Shown: positions 36,501 to 44,843 of the stretch, piece by piece
Layout of the letters: every line of letters starts with the position of its first letter
Position numbering within the stretch: the stretch's first letter is position 1
NCBI RefSeq assembly: GCF_012641265.1
Contig: NZ_JABAHZ010000014.1
Location: forward strand, 47,687 to 111,686
From: Chitinophaga eiseniae
GTDB lineage: Bacteria; Bacteroidota; Bacteroidia; Chitinophagales; Chitinophagaceae
DNA length: 64,000 nucleotides
Direction: 5' to 3'
The notes under the pieces: model-generated
What the model was told of the DNA's origin: nothing
What the model saw: only the letters and a program-made list of their open reading frames with translations
Database searches by the model: none
Translations under genes and position numbers: made by a program

Positions 36501-37030
36501 ATTCCAATGCACCGATCCTGGGTAGCCCCAGTAACGGAGGTGCACCCCAGTCCAATAATGCTCCTATCTCTTATGGGCTTAATATCAATCTTGCATACAA
36601 AGGCTTCCGCCTGAACGTACTGTTCGCCGGCCTGGCAGGTTACAAGGTGATTTATAATGACCCATGGGGCAGGAACGGCGGTCAGATTCCATATCCTGCG
36701 TATTACGCGGATTCATATTCCGATAGTAATCCCAACGGCAAATTCCCGAAACTGTATAACTCCAGCGGGAATCAGCGCCAGGACTATTCCGTAGTATCGT
36801 CCCTGAATATATTCAACGGTGATTTCCTGCGTCTCAAGAATCTGAACCTTTCATATGATTTTGCTCAAACATTATTAAAGAGGAGTGGCCTGAGCTCTGC
36901 ACAGGTATTTGCAGGGGCTACCAATCTCTTCTGCCTGAGAAAGTTCAAGTTGTATGATCCGGAGGTATATTCCTATGGCAGTTATCCGATTATGACGAAT
37001 GTTACCCTGGGCTTTAACGTACAGTTCTAA
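33533..37030 (+). CDS. SusC/RagA-type TonB-linked outer-membrane receptor with STN domain
   Basis: This receptor of about 1165 aa has an STN domain (VTMSVRNMPAKEVFREIQQQTGK), a carboxypeptidase-regulatory-like domain (VITGRVVDVNGNPLPGASV), a plug with VVVGYGTQKKASLTS and a large barrel. I chose the ATG at 33533, which gives the roughly 25-residue leader before the signal peptide that many STN-SusC proteins carry; the ATG at 33605 would start directly at the signal peptide. The frame is open from 33452, but that would cover the leader hairpin. It shares long motifs (SSWN.. PLIVIDGI.RDQ, YNDPWGRN) with the SusC at 52 kb. Its SusD follows. Confidence 0.93.
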   Translation: MQLIPIYILSNQRAGWPTQKFLRIMKVTAFLILCIGLQSAVASTNGQNVTMSVRNMPAKEVFREIQQQTGKSLVVSEETLTKIGSLTLDVKNQPVEKVLDLCLKKDRFAYNDVDGIIAISVKDAPALPKAAAPVVDTPGMVITGRVVDVNGNPLPGASVSRDGTHDGTATDASGAFRLRIPSGNAVLLVTYVGYQQTRVNVTKAGFQAITLKPSESKVDEVVVVGYGTQKKASLTSAVSTVNAKEMTNIATSNLSNVLAGRASGTFVQTGTGVPGKPSIVRIRSSSSWNSAGPLIVIDGIVRDQVAFDALDPNQVQTITILKDAASAAIYGSRSSDGVLLVTTKTGKSGKSTVQFNSVFGVYSRPEIDVKYLSMDEGMDMYNSTHTGAADFRYNQYDRDWIHQHNPKGNLHYDELYQNPFNHRQSLNISGGSDRVTYFIGGTYYDENGFLPQLSYRKYNLRSNVQVAVTKDLSIGLNLSYNNGQRHSIPGQTDDLSGLYEKLKYIMPPTTYAYIDGKPMSPNWVTNPVEFIKNGGYQRTTKQYMDGIINLEYKVPFIKGLSLKGVVDLYNGNDFSKAYAIQPLLYQFKLDPKSGIQQLYTNEVIGTRVSTTPAQPYVGNENGRTNSYQLNGIVNYEANFGKHHLNVTGVYEQSDGYYTYSSIYKYNFPVYTTDQFPFASRASGDTKADGFENYLDARVSYVGRVNYDYGHKYLVSASVRADGSSKFSKDKRWGYFPAASFGWVLSEENFMAGLKRTGVDMLKLRASYGSTGNDNIPAWLFKEIYNASSTPFYLGDPASLKSILAYNGIAQTNYTWEGAKSYNAGVDLNYRQHWSAVFDVWTKNTFNILGQRILETPVEFGSSYPIENYGRMSAKGMDIELGYINGKIGKDFTFDVKANFGLATTRVLVKDKALGATPAEDPVGKPLNYQVGYQTSGILRTDADVSALPAGYTIFGVKPEKGMMNFVDVSGPGGKPDGIIDSYDKVVVAKYSNAPILGSPSNGGAPQSNNAPISYGLNINLAYKGFRLNVLFAGLAGYKVIYNDPWGRNGGQIPYPAYYADSYSDSNPNGKFPKLYNSSGNQRQDYSVVSSLNIFNGDFLRLKNLNLSYDFAQTLLKRSGLSSAQVFAGATNLFCLRKFKLYDPEVYSYGSYPIMTNVTLGFNVQF

Positions 37031-37047
37031 TGCTAAAAAGTGCAACC

Positions 37048-38925
37048 ATGAAAAGCAATATTTTAAAATATATATTACCAGCCATATTGGTACTGGCAAG
37101 TTTTGCCAGCTGCCGGAAAATATTGGAAAGAGATCCGTTGAATGCCCTTACCAACGAGCAGGTATGGGGATCGGAGCGGGCGGCAACAGCTTACCTGGAT
37201 ACCGTTTACTATGACCTGATGCCTTGCTGGCCATATGGTATGGGGAATCCCGGTGGATGCTCCAGGGTATATAATAACTGGTTCTGGGACGGCTGGGTAA
37301 AAAACTGGCAATTTGTAAATTTTGGTACCGGTAATGGTACCGATGAAGCGATATCTCCGCATCGTTATTCCGATAAGGTATTGTTGGGTACCGCCACGTA
37401 CGACTGGCTGGAAAACTACGATAATGCGGCTGCCGGCGTGCGCCTGAACTGGGCAGTGAATACCTTCGGCGATATCCGTACGTGTAACAACGTGCTCGCC
37501 AATATCGACAAAGCCACCTTTGCGCAGCAGTCGAAGGATCAGATAAAAGGACAGGCATTGTTCTGGCGTGCATGGGCTTATTATAAGCTCGTGAAAGATG
37601 TAGGCGGCGTGCCCCTGATCCTCACGCCACAGGCGGCAGTGAGTGATCTTTCGCAGGTGCAAATGCCACGTAACAAAACTTCCGAATGTGTAAAGCAGCT
37701 ATTGAAAGACCTGGATGATGCGATTGCTGTGCTGCCAGACAGCTGGAAGGGCGCGGATATTGGACGGATCGACAAAGGAATAGCGATGGCTTTCAAGGGC
37801 AGGGTATTATTGTTTTTTGCCAGCCCGTTGTTTAATGGATTGAATGGGATAGCTACCTGGCAAATGGCCTATGATGCCAACCTGGCCGCTAAAAATTTCC
37901 TGGCAGGAGTAGGAAAAGGATTGTACCCGGTGTACGGCGATATCTGGAATACAGAGCAGAACAAGGAACAGGTAATGGTGCGGCGCTTCACTTTCCCGGA
38001 TGCATTTTATGCTGCGCCCGGAAATGCGCCACTGCGTTATTCGGCAGACGATTGGGATAATGACGCGCCATCCCTGGAGCTGGTCAATGCATTCCCGATG
38101 AAGAACGGTAGCCGTTTCGTACCGTCAAATGCCAATTATCCTACCCTCTTCCAGAACAGGGACGATCGCTTCTACGCCACTATCTATTACAACGGGGCCC
38201 CGGTGCAGTTTACGCCCAAAATGGCCGCCAAGAATGAATACTATTGGACTTATCTGACCAATCCCACCTTTACGCCAGCCGGTGGCGTAACAGGTACCCT
38301 GAATTCCATTGTGACCGATGGCAACTGGATAGGTCAGGGCATGGGAGAACTGAACTGTTTTTTCCTGAAGTTGAAAGGGGTAGACAGGCATGCATCCAAC
38401 GTGGAGCAGTCGGATGTAGACTGGCCGGAAATACGTTATGCTGAAGTGCTGATGAACTATGGCGAAGCAGCCAATGAGCTGGGCAAGACCAACGAGGCGT
38501 TGCAGGTCTTGTATGATATCCGGCAGCGTGCCGGTATTTCCCAGGGAACAGGCAATTACGGGATCACCGCCACCAGCACCGACGATATCCGCAAAGCTTA
38601 CCAGGATGAACGTTTTGTAGAATTTGCCTTTGAAGGCAAGCGTTGGGATGACCTCCGCCGCTGGAAAAGATTTGACCTGCTGAGAGGCAAGCAGCGGCAT
38701 GGCCTGGCTATCACGCTGAAGCAGGGAGAAACTGATCCAGCGCCGATGGCGGATATCAATAAAGTGTACAATAAGTTTAACTATACGGTGATCACTACCG
38801 ATAAAGATAACCTGGCTATCCCGGACAAGATGTATATATACGGCTTGCCTTATAGCTTTTTATCAAGGAATCCAAAACTACAGCAGAATATGATGTGGGG
38901 CGGTACGTTTGATCCGTTTCAGTAA
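37048..38925 (+). CDS. SusD/RagB-type outer-membrane lipoprotein
   Basis: This lipoprotein of about 625 aa has signal MKSNILKYILPAILVLASFASC with a lipobox at FASC. It shows classic SusD/RagB features: N-terminal helices carrying LFWRAWAYYKLVKDVGGVPLI, then a long C-terminal part with YAEVLMNYGEAANELG, FAFEGKRWDDLRRWKRF and a tail LQQNMMWGGTFDPFQ. It belongs to the canonical branch, unlike the two SusD-like_2 proteins. An upstream ATG at 37030 overlaps the susC stop and would add six residues. The protein binds the ligand and closes the SusC barrel. Confidence 0.93.
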   Translation: MKSNILKYILPAILVLASFASCRKILERDPLNALTNEQVWGSERAATAYLDTVYYDLMPCWPYGMGNPGGCSRVYNNWFWDGWVKNWQFVNFGTGNGTDEAISPHRYSDKVLLGTATYDWLENYDNAAAGVRLNWAVNTFGDIRTCNNVLANIDKATFAQQSKDQIKGQALFWRAWAYYKLVKDVGGVPLILTPQAAVSDLSQVQMPRNKTSECVKQLLKDLDDAIAVLPDSWKGADIGRIDKGIAMAFKGRVLLFFASPLFNGLNGIATWQMAYDANLAAKNFLAGVGKGLYPVYGDIWNTEQNKEQVMVRRFTFPDAFYAAPGNAPLRYSADDWDNDAPSLELVNAFPMKNGSRFVPSNANYPTLFQNRDDRFYATIYYNGAPVQFTPKMAAKNEYYWTYLTNPTFTPAGGVTGTLNSIVTDGNWIGQGMGELNCFFLKLKGVDRHASNVEQSDVDWPEIRYAEVLMNYGEAANELGKTNEALQVLYDIRQRAGISQGTGNYGITATSTDDIRKAYQDERFVEFAFEGKRWDDLRRWKRFDLLRGKQRHGLAITLKQGETDPAPMADINKVYNKFNYTVITTDKDNLAIPDKMYIYGLPYSFLSRNPKLQQNMMWGGTFDPFQ

Positions 38926-38961
38926 AAGTAGATCAATAATCGGTAGTTAATAGCATGAAAA

Positions 38962-38985
38962 GGGCCTCCCGTTTCCGGGGGGCCT
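38962..38985 (+). terminator. Hairpin after susD
   Basis: A GC-rich stem of 10 bp with two G-T pairs (38962-38971 with 38976-38985) lies 36 nt after the SusD stop. There is no clear T-run. It separates the uptake operon from the sugar locus. Confidence 0.55.
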
Positions 38986-39020
38986 GGCCGTTGATGGGCG
39001 ATTTATAAAACAGGATTTCA

Positions 39021-39055
39021 TTCGCAAAAAGACAGTTTTTTTTCGCAATCAGACA
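39021..39055 (+). promoter_or_regulatory. Putative XylR-like operator box 1
   Basis: Two half-sites, TTCGCAAAAAGACA (39021-39034) and TTCGCAATCAGACA (39042-39055), lie exactly 21 bp apart with spacer GTTTTTT. The same box occurs at 41339-41373. Direct repeats two helical turns apart are typical of AraC-family dimers. The box is about 64 nt before the first PhyH gene, which is followed by the XylR-like regulator. Confidence 0.75.
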
Positions 39056-39118
39056 ATCCTGCAACTAATGGTTTCTTCTATATTGTTGTTACAGATCTAT
39101 CACTTATCAAGCGTCGTT

Positions 39119-40102
39119 ATGAAAATACAAGTATCCACATTATCATTTGATTTGGCCGACCATAGTGGCCCTGTTGGGGACCTGTTCCCACAGCCTGTGC
39201 ATGCAAAAGATTGGGAACCCTATATACTGAGTGAAGCGCAGGTGCGTGCATTCCAGGAAGACGGGTATATTTCCGGTATCCCCTTACTCAGCGGGGAACA
39301 GGTAGACGTGCTCAATAAAGAGTTGGAACAGTTGCAAACGCCGAATGAGCAGGAGCAGGAATTGTTTTTTCATTATGAAAGCAATGAATCTGAAGATCCT
39401 GACAAGGTGCTTTTTCATGCTATCGGGGGATGGCGGGTAACGCCAGGGTTTCACGATCTGATTTGGAGCCCTGCCTACCGGATGGCGGCGTATCAGTTGC
39501 TGGGCGTGCCTTTCCGGCTTTTTCATGATCAGTTGTTTTGCAAGCCGGCAAGACATGGCGGCGTAGTGGCCTGGCACCAGGATTTCTCCTACTGGACTTT
39601 TACCAAGCCGATGCACCACCTCACCTGTTGGATTGGACTGGATGATGCTACGACGGAGAACGGTTGCTTGTATTATGTGCCGGGTAGTCACCAATGGGGG
39701 CTGCTGCCGATCACGGGGCTGACAGGTGATATGGATGCGGTGCGGGAGATATTAACAACGGACCAGGTGCATGTTTTCGATAAAAAAGTTGCTAATGCAC
39801 TACCACGGGGCTATGCCAGCTTCCATCATCCACTGATGATGCATGGTTCTTATGCCAACCATTCCGAACGCCCAAGGAGAGCTATTGTACTGAATGCCAT
39901 GGCAGACGGCACCCTGGGTAATGTGAATAACTATGAGCGGCTGGATGCCTTGCATCGTTTTCCGCCCATGCCGCAGGATGTAGCACTTAACAGCAAGCAT
40001 TTCCCATTGTTGTTTAACGAAAGCAGTGAGCTACAATCTTTGCTGGATGCGGTACCAAAAGTAGATGTGGCAACACTGTATCCCTGCAAATATAGTATGT
40101 AG
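39119..40102 (+). CDS. Phytanoyl-CoA dioxygenase family (PhyH) protein
   Basis: This cytosolic Fe(II)/2-oxoglutarate-dependent oxygenase is about 327 aa. The iron triad is visible: H153 and D155 in WHQDFSYW and H242 in MMHGSYANHSERPRR; an arginine at about 251-254 would bind the 2-oxoglutarate carboxylate. It would hydroxylate a C-H bond or remove an O-alkyl group by hydroxylation. The ATG at 39119 starts MKIQVSTLSF; an earlier in-frame ATG at 39068 would add a hydrophobic leader. The regulator gene begins 49 nt after it and the operator box precedes it. The substrate is unknown; a sugar or sugar derivative is suggested by context. Confidence 0.88.
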   Translation: MKIQVSTLSFDLADHSGPVGDLFPQPVHAKDWEPYILSEAQVRAFQEDGYISGIPLLSGEQVDVLNKELEQLQTPNEQEQELFFHYESNESEDPDKVLFHAIGGWRVTPGFHDLIWSPAYRMAAYQLLGVPFRLFHDQLFCKPARHGGVVAWHQDFSYWTFTKPMHHLTCWIGLDDATTENGCLYYVPGSHQWGLLPITGLTGDMDAVREILTTDQVHVFDKKVANALPRGYASFHHPLMMHGSYANHSERPRRAIVLNAMADGTLGNVNNYERLDALHRFPPMPQDVALNSKHFPLLFNESSELQSLLDAVPKVDVATLYPCKYSM

Positions 40103-40151
40103 CCGCTTCGTTGAACGGTTTCGGGAAGTTGAACGATCTTTGTGTTTGTCT

Positions 40152-41330
40152 ATGATGTTATCAATGATTAATAATGTGAACAATAAGCAGAAAGTGGCCG
40201 TATTGCTGGATGTTTCCAGGGCTTATGACCGGGATATACTTACCGGTATTTCAGATTTTAACAAGATCCACGATAAGTTCATTTTCTTTTTCTTCTCTCC
40301 GCAATTCATACATGCCGGTCACCAGCACCACCTCATTGAGCGGGTGAAGGCTTGGAAGCCTGACGGTATCATCACGAGAGAGATAGAAGGGCTTGACAGC
40401 CTGTTCCGGTGGAAGATCCCCCTGATCATATTGCCACATACCCGTCCCTATGAAGAACAGGTGAACGTGTGGGGCGATAACTATGCGGTGGGCGATATGG
40501 CGGCCAGGTATTTCATTCCGAAGGGATACAGGAATTTTGCATTCCTGGGATTCAAGGATTTCAAATGGTCGCAGGAGCGGGAAGTGGCCTATGTAAAATG
40601 TGTAGAAAATGCTGGTTATGATGTTCATAGTTTTTATTTCGATAATACCCATTTGTTATGGGAAGACCTGCCCGGTAAGCTGGCAAAATGGTTGTCTAAA
40701 CTGCCAAGGCCCTGTGCCGTTTTTTCGGTCACGGATGAGTTGAGTACCCGGTTGCTTGAAGCCGCGAAAACGTTGGGGGTGAGGGTGCCGGATGACCTTT
40801 CTATACTGGGCGCCGATAATGATGAGTTGATCTGCGAGCTGTCGAGCCCTACTTTATCCAGTATTAACCATAGCGCGCGGCAAGCCGGTACACAGGCTGC
40901 AATGGCGTTAAACCGCTGGATAGAGTATAAAGAAAGGCCCGCGGATATTATTGCAGCAAAGCCGGCGGGTATTATGGCGAGAAGTTCCACCAATGCGATG
41001 GCGGTAGATGATGAACAGGTGCGAACGGCCCTTCACTATATTTCCAATGCGGCGCCCGTGAAAGATATTACTGTGGGAGATGTAGTGCGCACCACCACGC
41101 TGTCGAGGAGAGCGCTGGAGAAAAAGTTCCAGCTGTTATTACAAAGTTCGATCCTGGAAGAGATCAAGAAAGTGCGGGTGGAGCGGATTAAGTATTTACT
41201 GGAGCATTCAACGTTTACCGTACAACAGATTGCCTGTGAGATGAACTTCAGGAACCTGGATAATATCACGCGGTATTTTCGCGAATATGCAGGGGTTACT
41301 CCCAGGATGTATAAGCAACAATGCAAGTAA
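40152..41330 (+). CDS. XylR-like transcriptional regulator (periplasmic-binding-type sugar domain plus AraC HTH)
   Basis: This regulator of about 392 aa has a LacI/periplasmic-binding-type N-terminal domain (KVAVLLDVSRAYDRDILTGISDF, later VFSVTDELSTRLLEAAKTLGVRVPDDLSILGADNDELICELSSPTLSSI) and a C-terminal AraC domain (QIACEMNFRNLDNITRYFREYAGVTPRMYKQQ). This layout is that of E. coli XylR, which binds D-xylose. Starts at 40152, 40155 and 40164 are possible; the frame above them overlaps the PhyH gene. It is probably the activator acting at the two 21-bp-spaced direct-repeat boxes. The ligand could be xylose or another sugar of this locus. Confidence 0.9.
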   Translation: MMLSMINNVNNKQKVAVLLDVSRAYDRDILTGISDFNKIHDKFIFFFFSPQFIHAGHQHHLIERVKAWKPDGIITREIEGLDSLFRWKIPLIILPHTRPYEEQVNVWGDNYAVGDMAARYFIPKGYRNFAFLGFKDFKWSQEREVAYVKCVENAGYDVHSFYFDNTHLLWEDLPGKLAKWLSKLPRPCAVFSVTDELSTRLLEAAKTLGVRVPDDLSILGADNDELICELSSPTLSSINHSARQAGTQAAMALNRWIEYKERPADIIAAKPAGIMARSSTNAMAVDDEQVRTALHYISNAAPVKDITVGDVVRTTTLSRRALEKKFQLLLQSSILEEIKKVRVERIKYLLEHSTFTVQQIACEMNFRNLDNITRYFREYAGVTPRMYKQQCK

Positions 41331-41338
41331 AAAGAGTG

Positions 41339-41373
41339 TTCGCAAATTGACAGTTTTTTTTCGTAAAATGACA
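41339..41373 (+). promoter_or_regulatory. Putative XylR-like operator box 2
   Basis: Half-sites TTCGCAAATTGACA (41339-41352) and TTCGTAAAATGACA (41360-41373) are 21 bp apart with spacer GTTTTTT, identical to that in box 1. It lies just after the XylR-like gene and about 127 nt before the transporter start, so it probably controls the transporter / PhyH / isomerase operon. Confidence 0.75.
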
Positions 41374-41499
41374 TTCCGCAAAATGGAAGATTAGGATAAC
41401 TTGCTATGAGCATCATTTGCGTGTTGTTGAAGATGCTTGCCTGCATATATTTAGGGCAACCGGTGTTTTATTCCTCGTTTTAAGAACATATACGCGTTA

Positions 41500-42903
41500 A
41501 TGGGAAACTCAAGCATGCCTGTAACCGTCACAACTGCCAATTTACCAGGAACGGAGCTTGTCGCCGCCGGTGTGAACCAGCGTTATGTATGGCTGTTTAC
41601 CGGCGTGGCGGCATTAGGGGGATTATTGTTTGGATTTGATACTGCGGTGATATCCGGAGCCATCCCTTATATTTCAACCTATTTTTCATTGGATGAATAT
41701 TCGCTGGGATGGGCAGTGGGGTCAATATTGATTGGTTGCGCTGCAGGATCGTTGCTGGCTGGCGGGGCGGCCGACCGGTATGGGAGGCGGTTAGTGTTGC
41801 TGGTGTGTGCGTTGCTGTTTGCAGCTTCGGGCATTGGTGCCGGTTTATCGCAGCAGTTATACTGGTTTGTTTTCTTTCGTTTGCTGGGTGGTTTGGGAGT
41901 AGGCGCTGCGGCGCTGGTATCGCCGATGTACATAGCAGAGATGGCGCCAGCCAGGCTGAGAGGCAGGCTGGTGGCTTTTTACCAGATGGCCATCGCTTCC
42001 GGCATATTGCTCGCATATTGTTCCAACCTGCTGTTGGACCACACCGGTGAAAATAACTGGCGCTGGATGTTTGCATCACAAGCGATTCCATCTGTATTGT
42101 TTCTTGTTTTGTTACTGCTGGTGCCTGAAACGCCCAGGTGGTTGATCAGGAGTGGCAGAAACCGGGAAGCAGGAAAGATACTGGAGAAAATATACGGTGA
42201 AGCGCCATCTGACGCGGAAATAATAGGGATACAAAACAGTTATCAACAAGAACATCGCTCTTTCGTTAAAGAGCTGTTTAATACGAAGTACCGCGCTGTG
42301 CTATGGTTGGGAATACTCGTAGCCGTATTCCAGCAGATCACGGGCATTAACGCGATCCTTTATTATGCGCCGGTCATCTTCCGGGAAACAGGTATCAGCG
42401 GTTCTTCTTCCCTGATGCAAACCATTGGAGTAGGGATTGTAACGGTATTGGCTACACTATTTGCTATTGGGTTTGTAGACAAGTTGGGAAGAAAGGCCTT
42501 TTTTCTGACGGGGAGCCTGACTATGGCGGTGTCGTTGTTGGCTGTGGGGGCCTGTTTTCAACTGTCTTATTTCGACCATTATATTGTCTTGATCTTTATG
42601 CTGCTATACGTGGCCTCTTTTGGCTGTACGCTGGGCGCTGTTACGTGGGTGTACCTCAGTGAAATTTTTCCCAACCGGGTGCGGGGCCTCGCTATGTCGG
42701 TGGCTACGCTGGCACTTTGGCTGGCTGATTTTGCGGTTACCTACACATTCCCGGTGATGGCCAGGCAGTTGGGCACGGCAGTTACCATGTATTGCTATGC
42801 CGGTATCAGCCTTATAGCATTCGGGTATATGCTGGCCAGGGTAAAAGAGACGAAGGGCAAATCACTGGAGGAAATCGAGACATTATTTCTCCCATCAAAA
42901 TAA
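41500..42903 (+). CDS. Sugar porter family MFS transporter (xylose:H+ symporter-like)
   Basis: This 467-aa inner-membrane protein has 12 predicted helices and full sugar-porter signatures: GGLLFGFDTAVISGA in helix 1, DRYGRRLVLL between helices 2 and 3, PETPRWLI before the central loop, QQITGINAILYYAPVIF in helix 7, WVYLSEIFPNRVRG in helix 10 and ETKGKSLEEIE at the end. This pattern is shared with XylE-type xylose and other monosaccharide:proton symporters. It opens the second transcription unit of the sugar locus, behind operator box 2, and would import the monosaccharide released by the GH120 enzyme. The exact sugar is not proven. Confidence 0.93.
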   Translation: MGNSSMPVTVTTANLPGTELVAAGVNQRYVWLFTGVAALGGLLFGFDTAVISGAIPYISTYFSLDEYSLGWAVGSILIGCAAGSLLAGGAADRYGRRLVLLVCALLFAASGIGAGLSQQLYWFVFFRLLGGLGVGAAALVSPMYIAEMAPARLRGRLVAFYQMAIASGILLAYCSNLLLDHTGENNWRWMFASQAIPSVLFLVLLLLVPETPRWLIRSGRNREAGKILEKIYGEAPSDAEIIGIQNSYQQEHRSFVKELFNTKYRAVLWLGILVAVFQQITGINAILYYAPVIFRETGISGSSSLMQTIGVGIVTVLATLFAIGFVDKLGRKAFFLTGSLTMAVSLLAVGACFQLSYFDHYIVLIFMLLYVASFGCTLGAVTWVYLSEIFPNRVRGLAMSVATLALWLADFAVTYTFPVMARQLGTAVTMYCYAGISLIAFGYMLARVKETKGKSLEEIETLFLPSK

Positions 42904-42908
42904 TTTTT

Positions 42909-43781
42909 ATGAGCAGTGAACATGCTTTTATACCGGCAGCTGGTATCAGCGAAGAAAATATTTCCTTTTATACCAGCAATGGTTACCTGGTAGCGCCTTC
43001 CTTATTGCAGGCGGAGGAAATAGCGGCATTAAAAAAGGAAACGGCTGCTATCTTCAGAGGTGAGCGCGGACAGCTGGAAGGCTTGCTGAATGTAGCGCCA
43101 GGCGAATCGGATGATGAAGTGTTGAAGAAATATGTGGCCATCCATTTTCCGCATAAGATATCCCCTGTTATTTATCGCTACCTGTTCCATGAAAAAATAG
43201 TAAAGACCTTGCAACGCATTATCAGCAGTAATGTAAAATGTATGCAGTCGATGTTGTTTGTGAAGGGACCCGGAAAGGCGGGACAGTCATGGCACCAGGA
43301 TGAATATTATATCCCCACCCGCGACCAGTCGCTGACAGGTGTATGGATTGCCATTGATGATGCCTCTGTGAGGAATGGCTGCTTATGGATCATCCCGGGG
43401 CGACCAGGTTATATTATGCCGAGGGTGGCAAACAGCAGTGATGAATATGCAGATGTAGATACGGTGGATGCATCCGGATATGGGGGACAATCGATCCCGG
43501 TGGAGGTGAAGAGCGGATCAGTGGTATTTTTCAATGGCTATACTTTACATAGTTCACTGCGTAACAAAACTGCGGACTGTTTCAGAAGCGCACTCGTCAA
43601 CCATTACATGAGTGCTGAGTCGATGCTGCCCTGGGATCAGGATGGGAAATTATCGCCGACAGAGGACTTACGGGATATTGTGATGGTAGCCGGCGAAGAC
43701 CCCTATGCCTGGAAGGGAGTAGTAGATGCCAACAAACCTTATCTCCGCCCGGAGGTATTAAGAGTAATAAAAAATACATAA
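42909..43781 (+). CDS. Phytanoyl-CoA dioxygenase family (PhyH) protein
   Basis: This second Fe(II)/2-oxoglutarate oxygenase of the locus is about 290 aa. The iron ligands are H129 and D131 (SWHQDEYY) and H214 (YTLHSSLRNK), with arginines at about 218 and 226 to hold 2-oxoglutarate. It is only distantly similar to the first PhyH (39.1 kb), so the two probably act on different substrates or successive steps. The ATG at 42909 lies 5 nt after the transporter stop; an in-frame start at 42792 would overlap the transporter by 110 nt. The sugar isomerase-like gene follows 6 nt later. Confidence 0.88.
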   Translation: MSSEHAFIPAAGISEENISFYTSNGYLVAPSLLQAEEIAALKKETAAIFRGERGQLEGLLNVAPGESDDEVLKKYVAIHFPHKISPVIYRYLFHEKIVKTLQRIISSNVKCMQSMLFVKGPGKAGQSWHQDEYYIPTRDQSLTGVWIAIDDASVRNGCLWIIPGRPGYIMPRVANSSDEYADVDTVDASGYGGQSIPVEVKSGSVVFFNGYTLHSSLRNKTADCFRSALVNHYMSAESMLPWDQDGKLSPTEDLRDIVMVAGEDPYAWKGVVDANKPYLRPEVLRVIKNT

Positions 43782-43787
43782 TATAAT

Positions 43788-44594
43788 ATGGCTATCCTGT
43801 TCTTTTGTCCGCGCTGGGGAAGTGAAAATTTGTCGTGGGAGGTATTTATTAATAAGGTAAAAGAGGAGGGATATGATGGTATAGAGTATGGCATAGGGTT
43901 TAACATGCCGGAGCAGGCGCTGGATATGATTTGGAATCAAGCCGATAAAGCAGGGTTAAAAATTATCGCACAACATTACGATACCAATGATGCTGATTTC
44001 TCCCGACATTATGATCATTATTGCCAATGGTTGGAGAAACTAGCGGGATATCCTGTGGTAAAGATCAATTCGCAGACAGGCAAGGATTATTTTTCCTTTG
44101 ACCAGAATAAACAGCTGATCGATGTGGCTAATGCCCAGGCCCAGTCAGTGGTGCATGAAACGCACCGCAACAAGTTTTCATTTGCGGCGCACACGACAAA
44201 AATGTACCTGGAAAATATACCGGCATTGCGTATTACGTTGGACGCTTCGCATTGGGTATGTGTGGCAGAGTCGTACCTGGAAGACCAGTCCGCTGCTATG
44301 CAGCTGACGATGGAACGTACAGACCATATCCATGCAAGAGTAGGCTATCCCGAAGGCCCGCAAGTCCCCGATCCCAGGATAGCCCAATGGGAATATGCCC
44401 TGGACAAACATCTGTCGTGGTGGGATCGCATTGTAACCAGGATACGGGGAGAAGAGAAAATAGTGACCATTACCACCGAATTTGGACCTTATCCCTATAT
44501 GGTACCTGAGCCGTCTACAGGTAAACCAATAGTGGATCAATGGGAAGTGAATGTATATATGATGCACTTGTTGAGAGACAGGTATTTAGTATAG
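43788..44594 (+). CDS. Sugar phosphate isomerase/epimerase (xylose isomerase-like TIM barrel)
   Basis: This 268-aa cytosolic TIM-barrel protein belongs to the AP-endonuclease-2 / xylose-isomerase-like family. Metal and substrate residues are visible in VVHETHRNKFSF, LDASHWVCV, RVGYPEGPQVPDP and ITTEFGPYPYM, which supply the Glu-Asp-His-Glu type ligand set. It would isomerise or epimerise a free or oxidised sugar. It is not a canonical XylA, which is much longer and has different motifs. The short gaps to the PhyH gene and transporter show a single operon. Confidence 0.87.
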   Translation: MAILFFCPRWGSENLSWEVFINKVKEEGYDGIEYGIGFNMPEQALDMIWNQADKAGLKIIAQHYDTNDADFSRHYDHYCQWLEKLAGYPVVKINSQTGKDYFSFDQNKQLIDVANAQAQSVVHETHRNKFSFAAHTTKMYLENIPALRITLDASHWVCVAESYLEDQSAAMQLTMERTDHIHARVGYPEGPQVPDPRIAQWEYALDKHLSWWDRIVTRIRGEEKIVTITTEFGPYPYMVPEPSTGKPIVDQWEVNVYMMHLLRDRYLV

Positions 44595-44843
44595 CGGGTT
44601 ATTTGTTCACTTTGATAAGAGATGAAAATGCCCGCGGATATTCATTTGCGGGCCTACTTTCTGATCTTGGATATAAGTGGATATCAATTATTCGAAATTT
44701 TTGGTTTGTGAATTTATAATTCAGTGGGATGCACCCTCTTTTCCAGGAGGTTGATTATTTTTAAATTCGCTTTGGTAAAACGCACAAGGCAACTGGGACA
44801 ACAGGCTGTTCTCAGCCTGTGATTTTTTTTAAATTATTATAAC

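Noticed and set aside
44629..44653. GCCCGC / GCGGGC hairpin after the isomerase gene
   Set aside because: Only a 6-bp stem with no T-run; too weak to call as a terminator.
44595..44843. Search for a third XylR-like operator before the GH120 gene
   Set aside because: Only partial TTCG-type matches without the paired 21-bp spacing; GH120 control remains open.
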